64,000 nucleotides of DNA, taken from the NCBI GenBank assembly GCA_002243285.1, contig CP022585.1, positions 3,956,641-4,020,640 on the forward strand. Direction: 5' to 3'. A program made the translations under genes and the position numbers. The notes under the pieces were generated by a model. The model was not told the DNA's origin. It was given only the letters and a program-made list of their open reading frames with translations, and did not search any database. The number at the start of each line of letters is the position of its first letter. Position 1 is the stretch's first letter. Shown here piece after piece: positions 52,711 through 63,020 of the stretch. The DNA comes from Candidatus Fluviicola riflensis (GTDB lineage Bacteria; Bacteroidota; Bacteroidia; Flavobacteriales_D; Crocinitomicaceae).

Positions 52711-52822
52711 GAAAACACGACTAATCAGAGCGACGTGCAATGTACAATAATATTTTCTCCGCAGATGCGGAATGCAGGTTTCTACCAATAAACAACCAAA
52801 ACGGGATGTTGAATGCTTAATT

Positions 52823-52945
52823 TTTAATGTTGAATGAGGAGCTTTCCAAATTAAGAATAGTTTTCCTTGCGGTCCAAAATACTTTTAGGCTGAAAGCCTG
52901 CCGGAATTTCAATTAAAAATTCAACATCAAACATTCAACATTAAA
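52823..52945. repeat. Inverted 14-bp repeats around the carboxylase 3' end
   Basis: TTTAATGTTGAATG at 52823-52836 is the exact reverse complement of 52932-52945. The right copy runs into the stop codon of the carboxylase gene. Similar TTGAATG / AATTTTTAA words occur between them. It looks like a small repeat element, perhaps a remnant. Confidence 0.5.
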
Positions 52946-54485
52946 GTGGGATGTTCCCATGTTTTTTCTTCGGCAAGGTCTCCGATTTGTTTTCCAGCAT
53001 TTTGAAAGCAGCAATCAGTTTTGAGCGTGTTTCTTCGGGTAAAATTACATCATCTACAAAACCACGCTCGGCTGCGCGATAAGGATTGGCAAACATTTCA
53101 GCGTACTCGGCTTCTTTTTCTTTCCATTTTGCCTCTTTGTTTTCAGCCGCTGCGATTTCCGATTTGAAAATAATTTCGGCAGCGCCTTTTGCGCCCATTA
53201 CCGCAATTTCAGCCGTTGGCCAGGCATAATTCAGATCGGCACCGATATTTTTACTATTCATTACGTCAAATGCACCACCGTAAGCTTTACGGGTAATCAC
53301 GGTCACGCGCGGAACAGTTGCTTCCGAGAAAGCATACAACAATTTAGCACCATGTGTAATAATCCCGCGCCATTCCTGATCGGTTCCCGGTAAAAAGCCC
53401 GGAACATCTTCCAGTACCAGCAACGGAATATTAAAAGCATCGCAAAAACGGACAAAACGAGCACCTTTTCGTGAGGAATCGATGTCAAGCACTCCCGCCA
53501 TTGAAGCCGGCTGGTTGGCAACAACTCCGATGGAACGGCCGTCCAGACGCGCAAAACCAACCACGATATTGGTAGCGAAATCCTGTTGTACCTCACGGAA
53601 TGTATCGTCGTCGATCAAACAATCAACTACCTCGCGAATGTCGTATGGTGAGTTGGAATTATCAGGAATAATATGCTGAATGCGATTCAGTTTGTCTTTG
53701 CTAAACGGTTTACTGCTCGCAATCGGTGGAAGTTCCAGCGTGTTTTGCGGCATGTACGTCACCAATTCACGCACTTTTCGCAAACATTCCACATCGTTGG
53801 CAGCGGTGAAATGCGTAACACCTGATTTCTCGGCATGTGCTTTCGCGCCACCCAAATCTTCACTCGAAACTTCTTCGTGTGTAACGGTTTTCACCACATT
53901 CGGGCCGGTAACAAACATATACGAAGTGTCTTCGACCATGAAAATAAAATCCGTCAGCGCCGGACTGTAAACAGCTCCACCCGCACAAGGTCCCATGATC
54001 ACGCTGATTTGCGGCACAACACCCGAAGCACGAGTGTTCAGGTAAAAAATATCGGCATAACCCGCCAGTGAAACCACACCTTCCTGGATGCGCGCACCAC
54101 CCGAATCGTTCAATCCGATCACCGGAGCACCATTTTTCATGGCCAATTCCAATACTTTGCAGATTTTTTCGGCATGCGTTTCAGAAAGTGAGCCGCCCAG
54201 TACGGTAAAATCCTGTGAAAACACATAAATCAATCGCCCGTGAACGGTCCCGAAACCGGTAACTACGCCATCTCCCGGACTTTTCAGTTTATCCAGTCCG
54301 AAAGAAGTAGCGCGGTGCTCAACGAACATTCCGATTTCCTGGAAAGATCCTTCGTCAAGCAGCAACGTAATGCGTTCGCGGGCACTCAGTTTTCCCTGGG
54401 TATGTTGTTTGTCAATGCGCGCTTGTCCGCCTCCCAGCTGGGCTTTTTCTCGTTTTTCCCGTAACTCGTTATTGCGATCGTTCAT
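52941..54485 (-). CDS. Acyl-CoA carboxylase beta subunit (propionyl-CoA type)
   Basis: A 514-residue carboxyltransferase with two crotonase-like halves: [48 protein letters not shown], then [15 protein letters not shown] and [11 protein letters not shown]. It moves carboxyl from biotin to propionyl-CoA or a related acyl-CoA; the biotin subunit is not nearby. The ATG at 54485 (MNDRNNEL) is chosen over 54560, which adds an unrelated stretch. Confidence 0.9.
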   Translation of the reverse strand: MNDRNNELREKREKAQLGGGQARIDKQHTQGKLSARERITLLLDEGSFQEIGMFVEHRATSFGLDKLKSPGDGVVTGFGTVHGRLIYVFSQDFTVLGGSLSETHAEKICKVLELAMKNGAPVIGLNDSGGARIQEGVVSLAGYADIFYLNTRASGVVPQISVIMGPCAGGAVYSPALTDFIFMVEDTSYMFVTGPNVVKTVTHEEVSSEDLGGAKAHAEKSGVTHFTAANDVECLRKVRELVTYMPQNTLELPPIASSKPFSKDKLNRIQHIIPDNSNSPYDIREVVDCLIDDDTFREVQQDFATNIVVGFARLDGRSIGVVANQPASMAGVLDIDSSRKGARFVRFCDAFNIPLLVLEDVPGFLPGTDQEWRGIITHGAKLLYAFSEATVPRVTVITRKAYGGAFDVMNSKNIGADLNYAWPTAEIAVMGAKGAAEIIFKSEIAAAENKEAKWKEKEAEYAEMFANPYRAAERGFVDDVILPEETRSKLIAAFKMLENKSETLPKKKHGNIPL

Positions 54486-54808
54486 GAAATGTGTTTGTGG
54501 AAGCCAAAGATACACTTTCCTTTTTTCCTGCAAAACGAATAAAATTGACTTTCCCCCCAAATAACTGCCAGTCCTCGCTTCAAAAAGTCACCTTGTTTCA
54601 GCTGAAAACAATCATAATCGTTATTTATTCAAAAAAATATTCCCGTGTTAAATCCAAGCTTAAAAAAAACTCGTAACTGTTTTTGATGCCCCCTTTTTTT
54701 TCTCTGAAGAAACGGCTGGTAACAATTGTGCTTTTTTTAGGAAGATAACGGACTTTGGCATCATTTTTAGTACAATCAGTGACACCACTTCACTTAAACA
54801 GAATAGTT
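54486..54808. other. Intergenic, no gene seen
   Basis: This gap separates the divergent carboxylase and NUMOD4/HNH genes. It holds AT-rich blocks and presumably both promoters, but no clear repeat, RNA gene or exact TAnnTTTG element was identified. Confidence 0.4.
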
Positions 54809-55393
54809 ATGGACATAATTTGGAAACCCATCCCGGGATTTACGGATTACGAAATTTCAACCATCGGAACGATTCGGTCGTTGGATCGCGTAAAACAGTA
54901 CAGATCGGGCCGGAAAATGATTTTTTCCGGAAAAGACAAGCTTCTCAGAGTGCACCCTTCCAACGGATTCCTGATGACTGACCTCATCGATGACCGTGGG
55001 AAGCGCAGAACAGTATATCCGCATAAGATGGTTGCATTGGTCTATGTTGCCAATGATAAACCGCGAAAACGAAAAGTAGTGATCCACATTGATGGCAATC
55101 CACGAAATAACGCCGTGGAAAACCTTTCCTGGAGCAGCTTTAGTGAATCGATTAAACGCGGATTTGAATTGGGCTTGCGCGATAATTCCACGTTGTGGGA
55201 AAAACGCAGGGCGAAATATGGCCCGAAAGGCGGGAATAAAGCCATGGGGCGGCCCGATCCGCTTTCGGATGAACAAAAACAGGAAATTCGCAAGCTTCAT
55301 GCGAATGAAAAATTAACGCTTGCTGTGCTCGCTAAACGCTTTAATTGCAGTATCTCACACATACACAAAACCCTGAAGCGCGCAGAGGAATAG
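54809..55393 (+). CDS. NUMOD4 / HNH-type homing-endonuclease-like protein
   Basis: A 194-residue protein: NUMOD4 (residues 1-50, WKPIPGFTDYEISTIGTIRS), an HNH_3-like core (HKMVALVYVAN and HIDGNPRNNAVENLSW) and a C-terminal helix-turn-helix-like region (LAVLAKRFNCSISHIHKTL). This is the layout of phage-type free-standing homing endonucleases. The ATG at 54809 begins the domain. It is next to ileS but not inside it, with no intron visible. Activity is uncertain. Confidence 0.8.
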   Translation: MDIIWKPIPGFTDYEISTIGTIRSLDRVKQYRSGRKMIFSGKDKLLRVHPSNGFLMTDLIDDRGKRRTVYPHKMVALVYVANDKPRKRKVVIHIDGNPRNNAVENLSWSSFSESIKRGFELGLRDNSTLWEKRRAKYGPKGGNKAMGRPDPLSDEQKQEIRKLHANEKLTLAVLAKRFNCSISHIHKTLKRAEE

Positions 55394-55510
55394 AGTTACA
55401 ATCTCAGGTTAAAAGAGGTCTTTTCTGCGCAGGCGGATTAGGCCTTTTTTGCGTATATTCGCGCCCGCCCTCGTTTTTAGCGGTGCGTTATCAAAAACAA
55501 TACAAGACCA

Positions 55511-58500
55511 ATGAGTCAAAAATATCAGGAATACAATCGATTGGATTTGCCCAATGTGGCAGAAGAAGTGTTGCAGAAATGGAAAGCAAACGCTGTCTTC
55601 GAAGCATCCGTTTCTTCGCGTGAAGGAAAAACCCCGTACGTTTTCTTTGAAGGCCCGCCTTCGGCAAACGGATTACCAGGAATTCACCACGTAATGGCCC
55701 GATCGATTAAAGATATTTTTTGCCGCTACAAAACCCTGAAAGGGTTCCAGGTAAAGCGTAAAGCCGGTTGGGATACGCATGGTTTGCCGGTTGAATTGGG
55801 CGTGGAAAAAGAATTGGGAATCACCAAAGAAGACATCGGCACCAAAATTTCGGTCGAAGAATACAACAAAGCCTGTCGTGAAGCAGTCATGCGCTACACC
55901 GACATCTGGAATCGCCTGACCGAAAAAATGGGATATTGGGTCGATATGAACGATCCTTACATCACCTACGAACCCAAATACATGGAATCGGTTTGGTGGT
56001 TGCTGGGCGAATTGTACAACAAGAATTTATTATACAAAGGATATACGATTCAACCGTATTCTCCGGCCGCTGGAACCGGTTTGTCATCGCACGAACTGAA
56101 CCAGCCGGGTTGTTACCAGGATGTAAAAGATACAACTGTTGTCGCACAATTTAAAGTTTTAGACGGCTCTGCCTCCCCCTTTGGAGGGGGATTGAGGGGG
56201 AGGACATCTGATGAGAATACTTTTTCAGAAAACACCTTCTTCCTCGCCTGGACAACAACTCCATGGACACTTCCTTCCAATACCGCATTGTGCGTTGGCC
56301 CGAAAATCGATTACGTATTGGTAGAAACGTTTAACCAATATACTCACGAGCCGATCAATGTGATTCTTGCGAAAGATCTTGTAAGCATTCAATTTGGAAA
56401 GGGTTATGAATATGCTGCAAATATTGATTTGGAAGAATTAGAGAAAGATGAAAATTCTGGTGCTCTAATTTTGAGAGATGATCAAAAGTTCTTGAATTAT
56501 AAACCTGGAGATAAAACCATTCCTTATTTCATCTCCGGTTCCTGCAAAGGCTCCGATTTAGTCGGCATTCGCTACGAACAATTGCTTCCCGGAGCATTGC
56601 CATACGAAAAACCGGAAGAAGCGTTCCGCGTTATCAGTGGTGATTTTGTTACCACATCAGACGGTACGGGAATCGTACATATTGCACCGACCTTTGGTGC
56701 GGATGATGCGCGCGTTGCTACAGAATCGGGCGTTCCTGCGATGCTGGTATTGGATGAAAACAACAATCCGGTTCCGCTGGTAGATTTGCGTGGACGTTTC
56801 CGGAAGGAAGTTCCACAATGGGCCGGCATGTTTGTGAAAAACGAATACTATGCCGACGACGAGAAACCGGAGAAATCAGTCGACGTACAAATCTCGATCT
56901 TTTTAAAAGAGCAGAACCGTGCGTTCAAAGTCGAGAAATACGAACACAGTTATCCGCATTGCTGGCGAACCGATAAACCGGTTTTGTATTATCCGCTCGA
57001 CTCCTGGTTTATCAAAGTAACCGACGTGAAAGAACGTATGGTAGCGTTGAATAATACCATTCAGTGGAAACCGGAATCGACCGGAACGGGACGTTTTGGA
57101 AACTGGCTCGAAAATGCCAATGACTGGAACCTGTCGCGCTCGCGTTATTGGGGAATTCCGATCCCGATCTGGTCTACAGAAGACCGTGCAGAGCAGATCT
57201 GCATCAGTTCGGTTGAACAACTCAAAGCTGAATGCGATAAGGCAGTGGCCGCAGGAGTTATGGCGGAAAATCCGTTGGCGGGTTTTGTGCCGAATGATTT
57301 TTCGGAAGAAAATTATGCGCAACTCGATTTACATAAAAATTATGTCGATTTGATCGTATTGGTTTCACCTTCAGGCAAACCGATGAAGCGTGAAAGTGAT
57401 TTGATCGACGTGTGGTTTGATTCGGGCGCAATGCCTTATGCACAATGGCATTATCCATTTGAAAATAAAAATCTGATCGATTCGGGAGCCGGTTTTCCTG
57501 CCGATTTCATTGCTGAAGGCGTGGATCAAACCCGTGGCTGGTTTTATACCCTGCATGCAATTGCGACAATGGTTTTTGACAGTGTTGCCTACAAAAATGT
57601 GGTTTCCAACGGATTGGTACTTGATAAAAACGGCGTGAAAATGTCGAAACGATTGGGGAACGCTGTTGATCCGTTTGAAACATTGGCTGAATACGGCCCT
57701 GATGCGACGCGCTGGTACATGATCACCAATGCGCAACCGTGGGACAATCTGAAATTTGATAAAGATGGAATTACCGAGGTGCAACGCAAGTTGTTCGGGA
57801 CGCTTTACAATACTTATTCGTTCTTTACTTTATACGCCAACATCGACGGTTTCTCATATGCCGAAGATGAGATCGCATTAAACGAACGTCCTGAAATTGA
57901 CCGTTGGATCTTATCGAAACTACACACATTGACCGCGCAGGTTGATCTGGCATACGAAAGCTATGAACCAACACGTGCCGGACGTTTGATCCAGGAATTT
58001 GTTTCCGATCAACTCTCCAATTGGTATGTGCGCTTATGCCGTCGTCGTTTCTGGAAAGGTGATTATTCGGCAGATAAGATTTCGGCCTACCAAACACTTT
58101 ATACTTGTTTGGAAACTGTGGCCTTGCTTGCTTCGCCGATTGCGCCGTTCTATCCCGATCAGTTGTTTACCGATTTGAATAACGTCACCGGAAAACACGC
58201 TGTAAATTCGGTGCATTTGGCTGATTTCCCGGTAAGTGATCCATCATTGATCGATACGGAACTCGAAGCACAAATGGATATCGCTCAACGCGTTTCGTCA
58301 TTGGTATTGGCCTTGCGTAAAAAGGAGAAAATCCGTGTGCGTCAGCCATTGCAGAAAATCATGGTCCCAATTCTCAACGAGCAGTTCGCGAAAAACATTC
58401 TGCATGTAAAGGAATTGATTCTTTCAGAAGTAAACGTAAAAGAACTGGAGTTACTCGATGCGTCGAACACGGTTTTCGTGAAATCGATTAAACCGAATTT

Positions 58501-59002
58501 CAAAACCATCGGACCAAAATATGGTAAGCAAATGAAAGCCATTGCTGCTTTGGTTGCCGAGTTTGATCAGGGCGATATCGCCGGAGTAGAACTCAATGCC
58601 GGGTGGAAAGGTGAAGTCATGGGAGACGTGATCGAGTTGGATTTACCCGATTTTGAGATCCGTGCCGAAGATATTCCGGGTTGGCTGGTTGCTTCCGAAG
58701 GCGGAATGACCGTTGCTTTGGACAGCACCATCACAGAAGAATTACGCCAGGAAGGAATTGCCCGCGAGTTGGTGAACCGTGTTCAAAACCTGCGAAAAGA
58801 TTCCGGACTGGAAGTCACAGACCGTATTCAACTGACGTTGGAAAGCACTGCTGAAATTCAATCGGCGATTGCCCAAAACCAGGAATATGTGTGTAACGAG
58901 GTTTTGGCAACCAAAATCACCTTCGGAAAGGTAGATGTTTCCCCGCAAGTAATTGATTTATTGGAAGAAGGTGACGCAAAGATTGGATTGGTGAAAGCGT
59001 AA
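55511..59002 (+). CDS. ileS: Isoleucyl-tRNA synthetase
   Basis: An 1163-residue class I synthetase: HIGH-equivalent GLPGIHHVMAR near residue 55, the editing domain (WTTTPWTLPSNTAL near 250), KMSKRLGNA near 715, and the C-terminal anticodon and zinc-free region typical of the longer form. An in-frame segment at residues 217-232 (GSASPFGGGLRGR) is coded by a G/C-rich palindromic repeat. It charges tRNA(Ile) and edits Val-tRNA(Ile). Confidence 0.95.
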   Translation: MSQKYQEYNRLDLPNVAEEVLQKWKANAVFEASVSSREGKTPYVFFEGPPSANGLPGIHHVMARSIKDIFCRYKTLKGFQVKRKAGWDTHGLPVELGVEKELGITKEDIGTKISVEEYNKACREAVMRYTDIWNRLTEKMGYWVDMNDPYITYEPKYMESVWWLLGELYNKNLLYKGYTIQPYSPAAGTGLSSHELNQPGCYQDVKDTTVVAQFKVLDGSASPFGGGLRGRTSDENTFSENTFFLAWTTTPWTLPSNTALCVGPKIDYVLVETFNQYTHEPINVILAKDLVSIQFGKGYEYAANIDLEELEKDENSGALILRDDQKFLNYKPGDKTIPYFISGSCKGSDLVGIRYEQLLPGALPYEKPEEAFRVISGDFVTTSDGTGIVHIAPTFGADDARVATESGVPAMLVLDENNNPVPLVDLRGRFRKEVPQWAGMFVKNEYYADDEKPEKSVDVQISIFLKEQNRAFKVEKYEHSYPHCWRTDKPVLYYPLDSWFIKVTDVKERMVALNNTIQWKPESTGTGRFGNWLENANDWNLSRSRYWGIPIPIWSTEDRAEQICISSVEQLKAECDKAVAAGVMAENPLAGFVPNDFSEENYAQLDLHKNYVDLIVLVSPSGKPMKRESDLIDVWFDSGAMPYAQWHYPFENKNLIDSGAGFPADFIAEGVDQTRGWFYTLHAIATMVFDSVAYKNVVSNGLVLDKNGVKMSKRLGNAVDPFETLAEYGPDATRWYMITNAQPWDNLKFDKDGITEVQRKLFGTLYNTYSFFTLYANIDGFSYAEDEIALNERPEIDRWILSKLHTLTAQVDLAYESYEPTRAGRLIQEFVSDQLSNWYVRLCRRRFWKGDYSADKISAYQTLYTCLETVALLASPIAPFYPDQLFTDLNNVTGKHAVNSVHLADFPVSDPSLIDTELEAQMDIAQRVSSLVLALRKKEKIRVRQPLQKIMVPILNEQFAKNILHVKELILSEVNVKELELLDASNTVFVKSIKPNFKTIGPKYGKQMKAIAALVAEFDQGDIAGVELNAGWKGEVMGDVIELDLPDFEIRAEDIPGWLVASEGGMTVALDSTITEELRQEGIARELVNRVQNLRKDSGLEVTDRIQLTLESTAEIQSAIAQNQEYVCNEVLATKITFGKVDVSPQVIDLLEEGDAKIGLVKA
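56171..56204 (+). repeat. Palindromic repeat inserted in frame in ileS
   Basis: CCTCCCCC at 56172-56179 and GGGGGAGG at 56196-56203 are reverse complements, with an inner GGAGGGGG block. Such CCTCCCCCTTTGGAGGGGG words are familiar intergenic elements in Bacteroidota; here one lies in the editing-domain region of ileS without breaking the frame. Confidence 0.65.
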
Positions 59003-59124
59003 AAGCATTTTAAAATACCGATTTTGGGGAGTGTTCAAAAAAAAAAATAACACTTTTGTTAGTTTGGAGCAACCTATTCTCCAAATAACACGTTTTATTA
59101 ACCGAATCAATAATCTATTATTAC

Positions 59125-61800
59125 ATGAAGAAAAAGTTAGTATTGCTGGCATTTCTTGCCGGAGGATTGACCGCTATTGGTCAAAAAACAGTCTCACTCA
59201 CCCCATCTCAAAGCCCGAATCTGAAAAGTAAAACACATGTTTCTTTGGAAAATGATCTTGAGAAAACCCTTTTATGCCAGGACACCATTCGTTATCCACA
59301 GGCCAAAGAACAAATTTTGGGAACGGCCAATTTCTACACCTTTGATTTATGGACAGCCGATGCGGAAGAGTTTTCACAAACTTTTTTGAATACAGGGAGT
59401 ATTAGTATCGGAGGAATTGAGTTTTTTGGAATGAACAATACGGTAGACGGAATGCCAAGTGTTACCGTTACGGCATCTATTTACAACGTAGATGCGTCCA
59501 ACAATCCAACCACTTTGGTAACCAGCTCTACAGTGAGTTTTACAAGCACAACTGCTGCCTATCATTATGTGAATTTTACCCCTGTAACTGTTTCCGGGAA
59601 TTACGCTGTTGTTATTCGACCAACGAATACTGATGGTGTTTTAACCATGTATGTGAATGATGCGGCGCCTGCACAAGCTTACGATGAAGATTTCGCACGC
59701 GTCAAATCTGATTTTTATGCCAGCTCAAGCGGAGCATGGATTTCAATTCCGGCATTTACGGAGATTGGTAATAATAACTTCGAACCGATTGTAGCACCGA
59801 TTGTTTCCTATACGCTCAACACCAGTTTTACTGCATCACCAAATCCTGCTTGTTTGGGAACTCCGGTAACTTATACGGGAACCAATACTCCTGCTTCGGT
59901 GTTGTCTAACCGCATGTACAATTACCAAAAATTCAATCAGTACTTTGCAGGTGCAGTTTCCGATTCTACTTATGTATATGATATGGACAACACGAATCTG
60001 GTTTGGAGTAACAATACTTCTTATACGCATCCTGCTGCAGGAACGTATGATGTAACCTATTACACATTGGGTGGTTTCTGGACTTCATGCGCTGATTTTA
60101 CATCAACTTCAGTCGTGATCAATCCACTTCCTGCCACACCAACTATTACGCCTGGCGGACCAACAACTTTCTGTGCGGGTGGTTCAGTAACTCTTACTTC
60201 TTCTGCAGCAAGCGGAAACCAGTGGTCAACAGGAGAAATAACACCATCTGTAGTCGTTTCTTCTTCGAATACAGTTACTGTTACAGCTTCTGCATTGGGT
60301 TGTACTTCAGCAGCTTCTGCACCTGTAGCGGTTACAGTAAATCCATTGGATGATGCGACTTTTGCATATGTTTCCAATACGCTTTGTACAGGTGGTGCCA
60401 ATGAAACACCAACCGTTGCTACAGCAGGAACATTTTCAGCTACACCTGCAGGTTTGGTAATCAACGCTGCTACAGGTGAAATTGACATGGCAACAAGTGC
60501 TGACGGTACTTACAGTATTACGTATACAACTTCAGGTACTTGCCCGAATACATCTTCTCAGAATATTACAATTACTGCCGCACCCGATGCGACGTTTACT
60601 TATTCAGCAGCAACATTCTGCTCGGCTGACAGTGATCCGGCACCATCTTTCGGAGCTGGAGCAAGTGGTGGAACATTTACTTCTACGGCTGGGTTGACTA
60701 TCAATCCTTCAACTGGAACGGTTGATTTGTCAGCTAGTACACCTGGTACTTACACAGTAACCAACACAATCCCAGCTGCTGGTGTTTGCCCTTTGGTTGA
60801 CGAAGATTTCACAGTTACGATCAACGCAACGCCAACAGCAACAGTAAGCGGTGGCGGACAATTGTGCGGTGCAGGAACTATTCCGGTTACTGTTACATTG
60901 ACAGGTGCAGGTCCGTGGGATTTTTCTTATTCTGATGGTGTAACGACAACACCTGTTACCGGTGAAGCAGGATCAACGTATACAATCAATGCTACAGCAA
61001 ACGGAACATATACCGTTACTACTGTAACAAGTTCAGGTTGTTCGGCAACCGGAACGGGAACAGCAACAGTTGTTTTCAACCCGAATCCGGTTGTTACTAT
61101 GGGTGCTCTTACGGCTGTTTGTGAAAACGGTTCAGCAGTTTCACTTGCAGCAACACCAGCGGGAGGTACATTCAGCGGTACAGGAGTTTCAGGTTCAACG
61201 TTTGATCCTACAATCGGAGCAGGTACTTATACAATTAATTACGACTACACAGACGCAAACGGTTGTATGGGTAATGCCAGTGCAACTATTGATGTAAATG
61301 CTGCTCCAACAGTTGCTATTACTTCATTGCCAAACTTATGTGTCTACAACAGTGCGGTGACTTTAACACAAGGAACTCCAGCTGGAGGAACATACACCGG
61401 ATCTGGTGTTACAGCAGGTTCTTTTGATCCGTCTGTAGCAGGTGCAGGAACACACGTAATTACTTACAGCTACACAAATGGTGACGGTTGTTCAGGACAA
61501 GCACTTGAAAATCTTGTTGTTGATTCATGCTTGTCGGTGAACGAATTATCTGAAACTGATTTGATGATTGTTCCGAATCCTGCGAATGATGTAATCACAA
61601 TCTCTTACACCAATACAACATCAGGTAAGGTTGAGCTTTCTTTGACTTCAGCTGACGGAAAGATCGTTGCATTCAGAACTGTTGAAGCGGCAGCCAGCTT
61701 CAATGAGAAAATGGACGTTAGCGCGCTTTCAAACGGTGTTTATTTTGTGAAATTGAACATGAATACGGGAACGGTTACCAAGAAAATAATCGTTCAGTAA
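59125..61800 (+). CDS. T9SS-secreted adhesin-like protein
   Basis: An 891-residue secreted protein: signal peptide (KKLVLLAFLAGGLTAIGQ), an N-terminal beta-sandwich domain (about 50-215), then Thr/Ser/Gly/Ala-rich Ig-like repeats (P-x-A-x-F-C-x-G-G-x-V, T-C-P-N, A-G-T-F/Y) from about 225 to 805, and a C-terminal type A sorting domain (VPNPANDVITISY, SLTSADGKIV, LSNGVYFVKL, KKIIVQ). It would be exported by the type IX system, cleaved and anchored or released. The repeats suggest adhesion. Confidence 0.9.
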   Translation: MKKKLVLLAFLAGGLTAIGQKTVSLTPSQSPNLKSKTHVSLENDLEKTLLCQDTIRYPQAKEQILGTANFYTFDLWTADAEEFSQTFLNTGSISIGGIEFFGMNNTVDGMPSVTVTASIYNVDASNNPTTLVTSSTVSFTSTTAAYHYVNFTPVTVSGNYAVVIRPTNTDGVLTMYVNDAAPAQAYDEDFARVKSDFYASSSGAWISIPAFTEIGNNNFEPIVAPIVSYTLNTSFTASPNPACLGTPVTYTGTNTPASVLSNRMYNYQKFNQYFAGAVSDSTYVYDMDNTNLVWSNNTSYTHPAAGTYDVTYYTLGGFWTSCADFTSTSVVINPLPATPTITPGGPTTFCAGGSVTLTSSAASGNQWSTGEITPSVVVSSSNTVTVTASALGCTSAASAPVAVTVNPLDDATFAYVSNTLCTGGANETPTVATAGTFSATPAGLVINAATGEIDMATSADGTYSITYTTSGTCPNTSSQNITITAAPDATFTYSAATFCSADSDPAPSFGAGASGGTFTSTAGLTINPSTGTVDLSASTPGTYTVTNTIPAAGVCPLVDEDFTVTINATPTATVSGGGQLCGAGTIPVTVTLTGAGPWDFSYSDGVTTTPVTGEAGSTYTINATANGTYTVTTVTSSGCSATGTGTATVVFNPNPVVTMGALTAVCENGSAVSLAATPAGGTFSGTGVSGSTFDPTIGAGTYTINYDYTDANGCMGNASATIDVNAAPTVAITSLPNLCVYNSAVTLTQGTPAGGTYTGSGVTAGSFDPSVAGAGTHVITYSYTNGDGCSGQALENLVVDSCLSVNELSETDLMIVPNPANDVITISYTNTTSGKVELSLTSADGKIVAFRTVEAAASFNEKMDVSALSNGVYFVKLNMNTGTVTKKIIVQ

Positions 61801-61818
61801 TCACCCTTTTTCTTTTTG

Positions 61819-61847
61819 AAATGCCGTCTGCAAAACAGACGGCATTT
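61819..61847 (+). terminator. Terminator of the T9SS adhesin gene
   Basis: A 12-bp stem (61819-61830 with 61836-61847) followed by a T-run of eight. Confidence 0.9.
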
Positions 61848-61908
61848 TTTTTGGTTCGTCCTCCCGAAGCCTGTTTAAATTCTTAATTTTGCTTCACGCA
61901 AATTTGAT

Positions 61909-62799
61909 ATGGCAAAAAAATACGCAGCAATCGATATTGGATCCAATGCCGCCCGGTTATTGATCGGGGAAATGGCACAGGAAAACGGACATGTTTTCGT
62001 GAAGAAAATATCCTACACACGATTGCCGCTGCGTTTGGGTGAGGAAGTTTTTGAGAATGGGAAAATTAGTCCGAAAAAAGCGGAAGATTTCCTGAAGACT
62101 ATGAAAGCGTTTGGATTGATCGCAAGCATTTTTGATGTTGAAAAAATTCGTGCCTGCGCCACTTCGGCCATGCGTGATGCGGAGAACGGAAACGAAATAA
62201 TTCGTTCAATCAAAAAGGAAACCGATATTGAAATAGAGATTATTTCCGGTGATGAAGAGGCCCGATTAATCTTCGGAACGTTTGTTCTCCTGGATATTTC
62301 AAAGGACAAACCTTATCTCGTAATTGATGTTGGCGGCGGTTCTACCGAAATCAATGTATTTGAGCACGGAGAACGTGTTGCAGCGAAATCATTCGATATT
62401 GGTACTGTGCGAATGCTAAAAGGAAAGGTTGACAAAAAAGATTGGGAGGCAGTGCACGATTGGATTTCGGAAAATGTGGAACATGACCCACATACCGTCT
62501 ATGCAACCGGAGGAAACATCAACAAAATTCACAAACTGCTTGGTATAAAAGAAAAATCGCCTGTCAGATTGAGTGATATGCAAACACTTTATGTCGATTT
62601 ATCAGCGCTTTCGGTGAACCAGCGTATGGATCGTTACCAACTCAAACCTGATCGGGCTGATGTAATCGTTCCCGCTTTGGAAATCTTCACGTTTTGCATG
62701 AAAGAACTGGGATGCAAAGAGTTATTTGTTCCAAAAATCGGTTTATCAGATGGGATGATCTATGATTTGCATCAACGTGGGTTGGTGGATAACAATTAA
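61909..62799 (+). CDS. Ppx/GppA-family phosphatase
   Basis: A 296-residue actin-fold protein: AIDIGSNAARLLI, ACATSAMRDAEN, IISGDEEARLIF and VIDVGGGSTEINVF. It lacks the C-terminal HD domain of long Ppx. It hydrolyses polyphosphate or pppGpp; which of these is not evident. Confidence 0.88.
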   Translation: MAKKYAAIDIGSNAARLLIGEMAQENGHVFVKKISYTRLPLRLGEEVFENGKISPKKAEDFLKTMKAFGLIASIFDVEKIRACATSAMRDAENGNEIIRSIKKETDIEIEIISGDEEARLIFGTFVLLDISKDKPYLVIDVGGGSTEINVFEHGERVAAKSFDIGTVRMLKGKVDKKDWEAVHDWISENVEHDPHTVYATGGNINKIHKLLGIKEKSPVRLSDMQTLYVDLSALSVNQRMDRYQLKPDRADVIVPALEIFTFCMKELGCKELFVPKIGLSDGMIYDLHQRGLVDNN

Positions 62800-62887
62800 A
62801 AGATGCTTCCACAAAATTATTTTTGAGTTTAATCATTTGAAAACCAAATGGATAGTAATATTGCACTATTAATTTTTTAGTGTAACC

Positions 62888-62913
62888 ATCTGTAAATCAG
62901 TTGATTTACAGAT
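62888..62913. promoter_or_regulatory. 26-base inverted repeat upstream of hemA
   Basis: Perfect 12-base arms ATCTGTAAATCA and TGATTTACAGAT with a GT spacer, between the two direct-repeat copies. There is no T-run, so a protein-binding site or hairpin is more likely than a terminator of the Ppx gene. Confidence 0.5.
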
Positions 62914-63006
62914 TCTCGTGGTTCAAATTCTGTTTTTCAACGCGACATTTTTGGTGTGAGATTCCCCATAATTTGAATTCAATTATCTGGAAATCAAAAA
63001 CATAGT

Positions 63007-63020
63007 AATATTGCAATATT
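63007..63020. promoter_or_regulatory. 14-bp palindrome resembling the arsR operator
   Basis: AATATTGCAATATT is a perfect palindrome identical in its central 12 bases to the palindrome before arsR (3216-3227). It may bind an ArsR-like regulator of heme or metal genes. Confidence 0.45.

Noticed and set aside
62886..62945. Possible tRNA because of a stem and a GGTTCAAATTC word
   Set aside because: The stem is 12 bp with a 2-base spacer, not an anticodon arm, and no acceptor stem or D-arm can be drawn.
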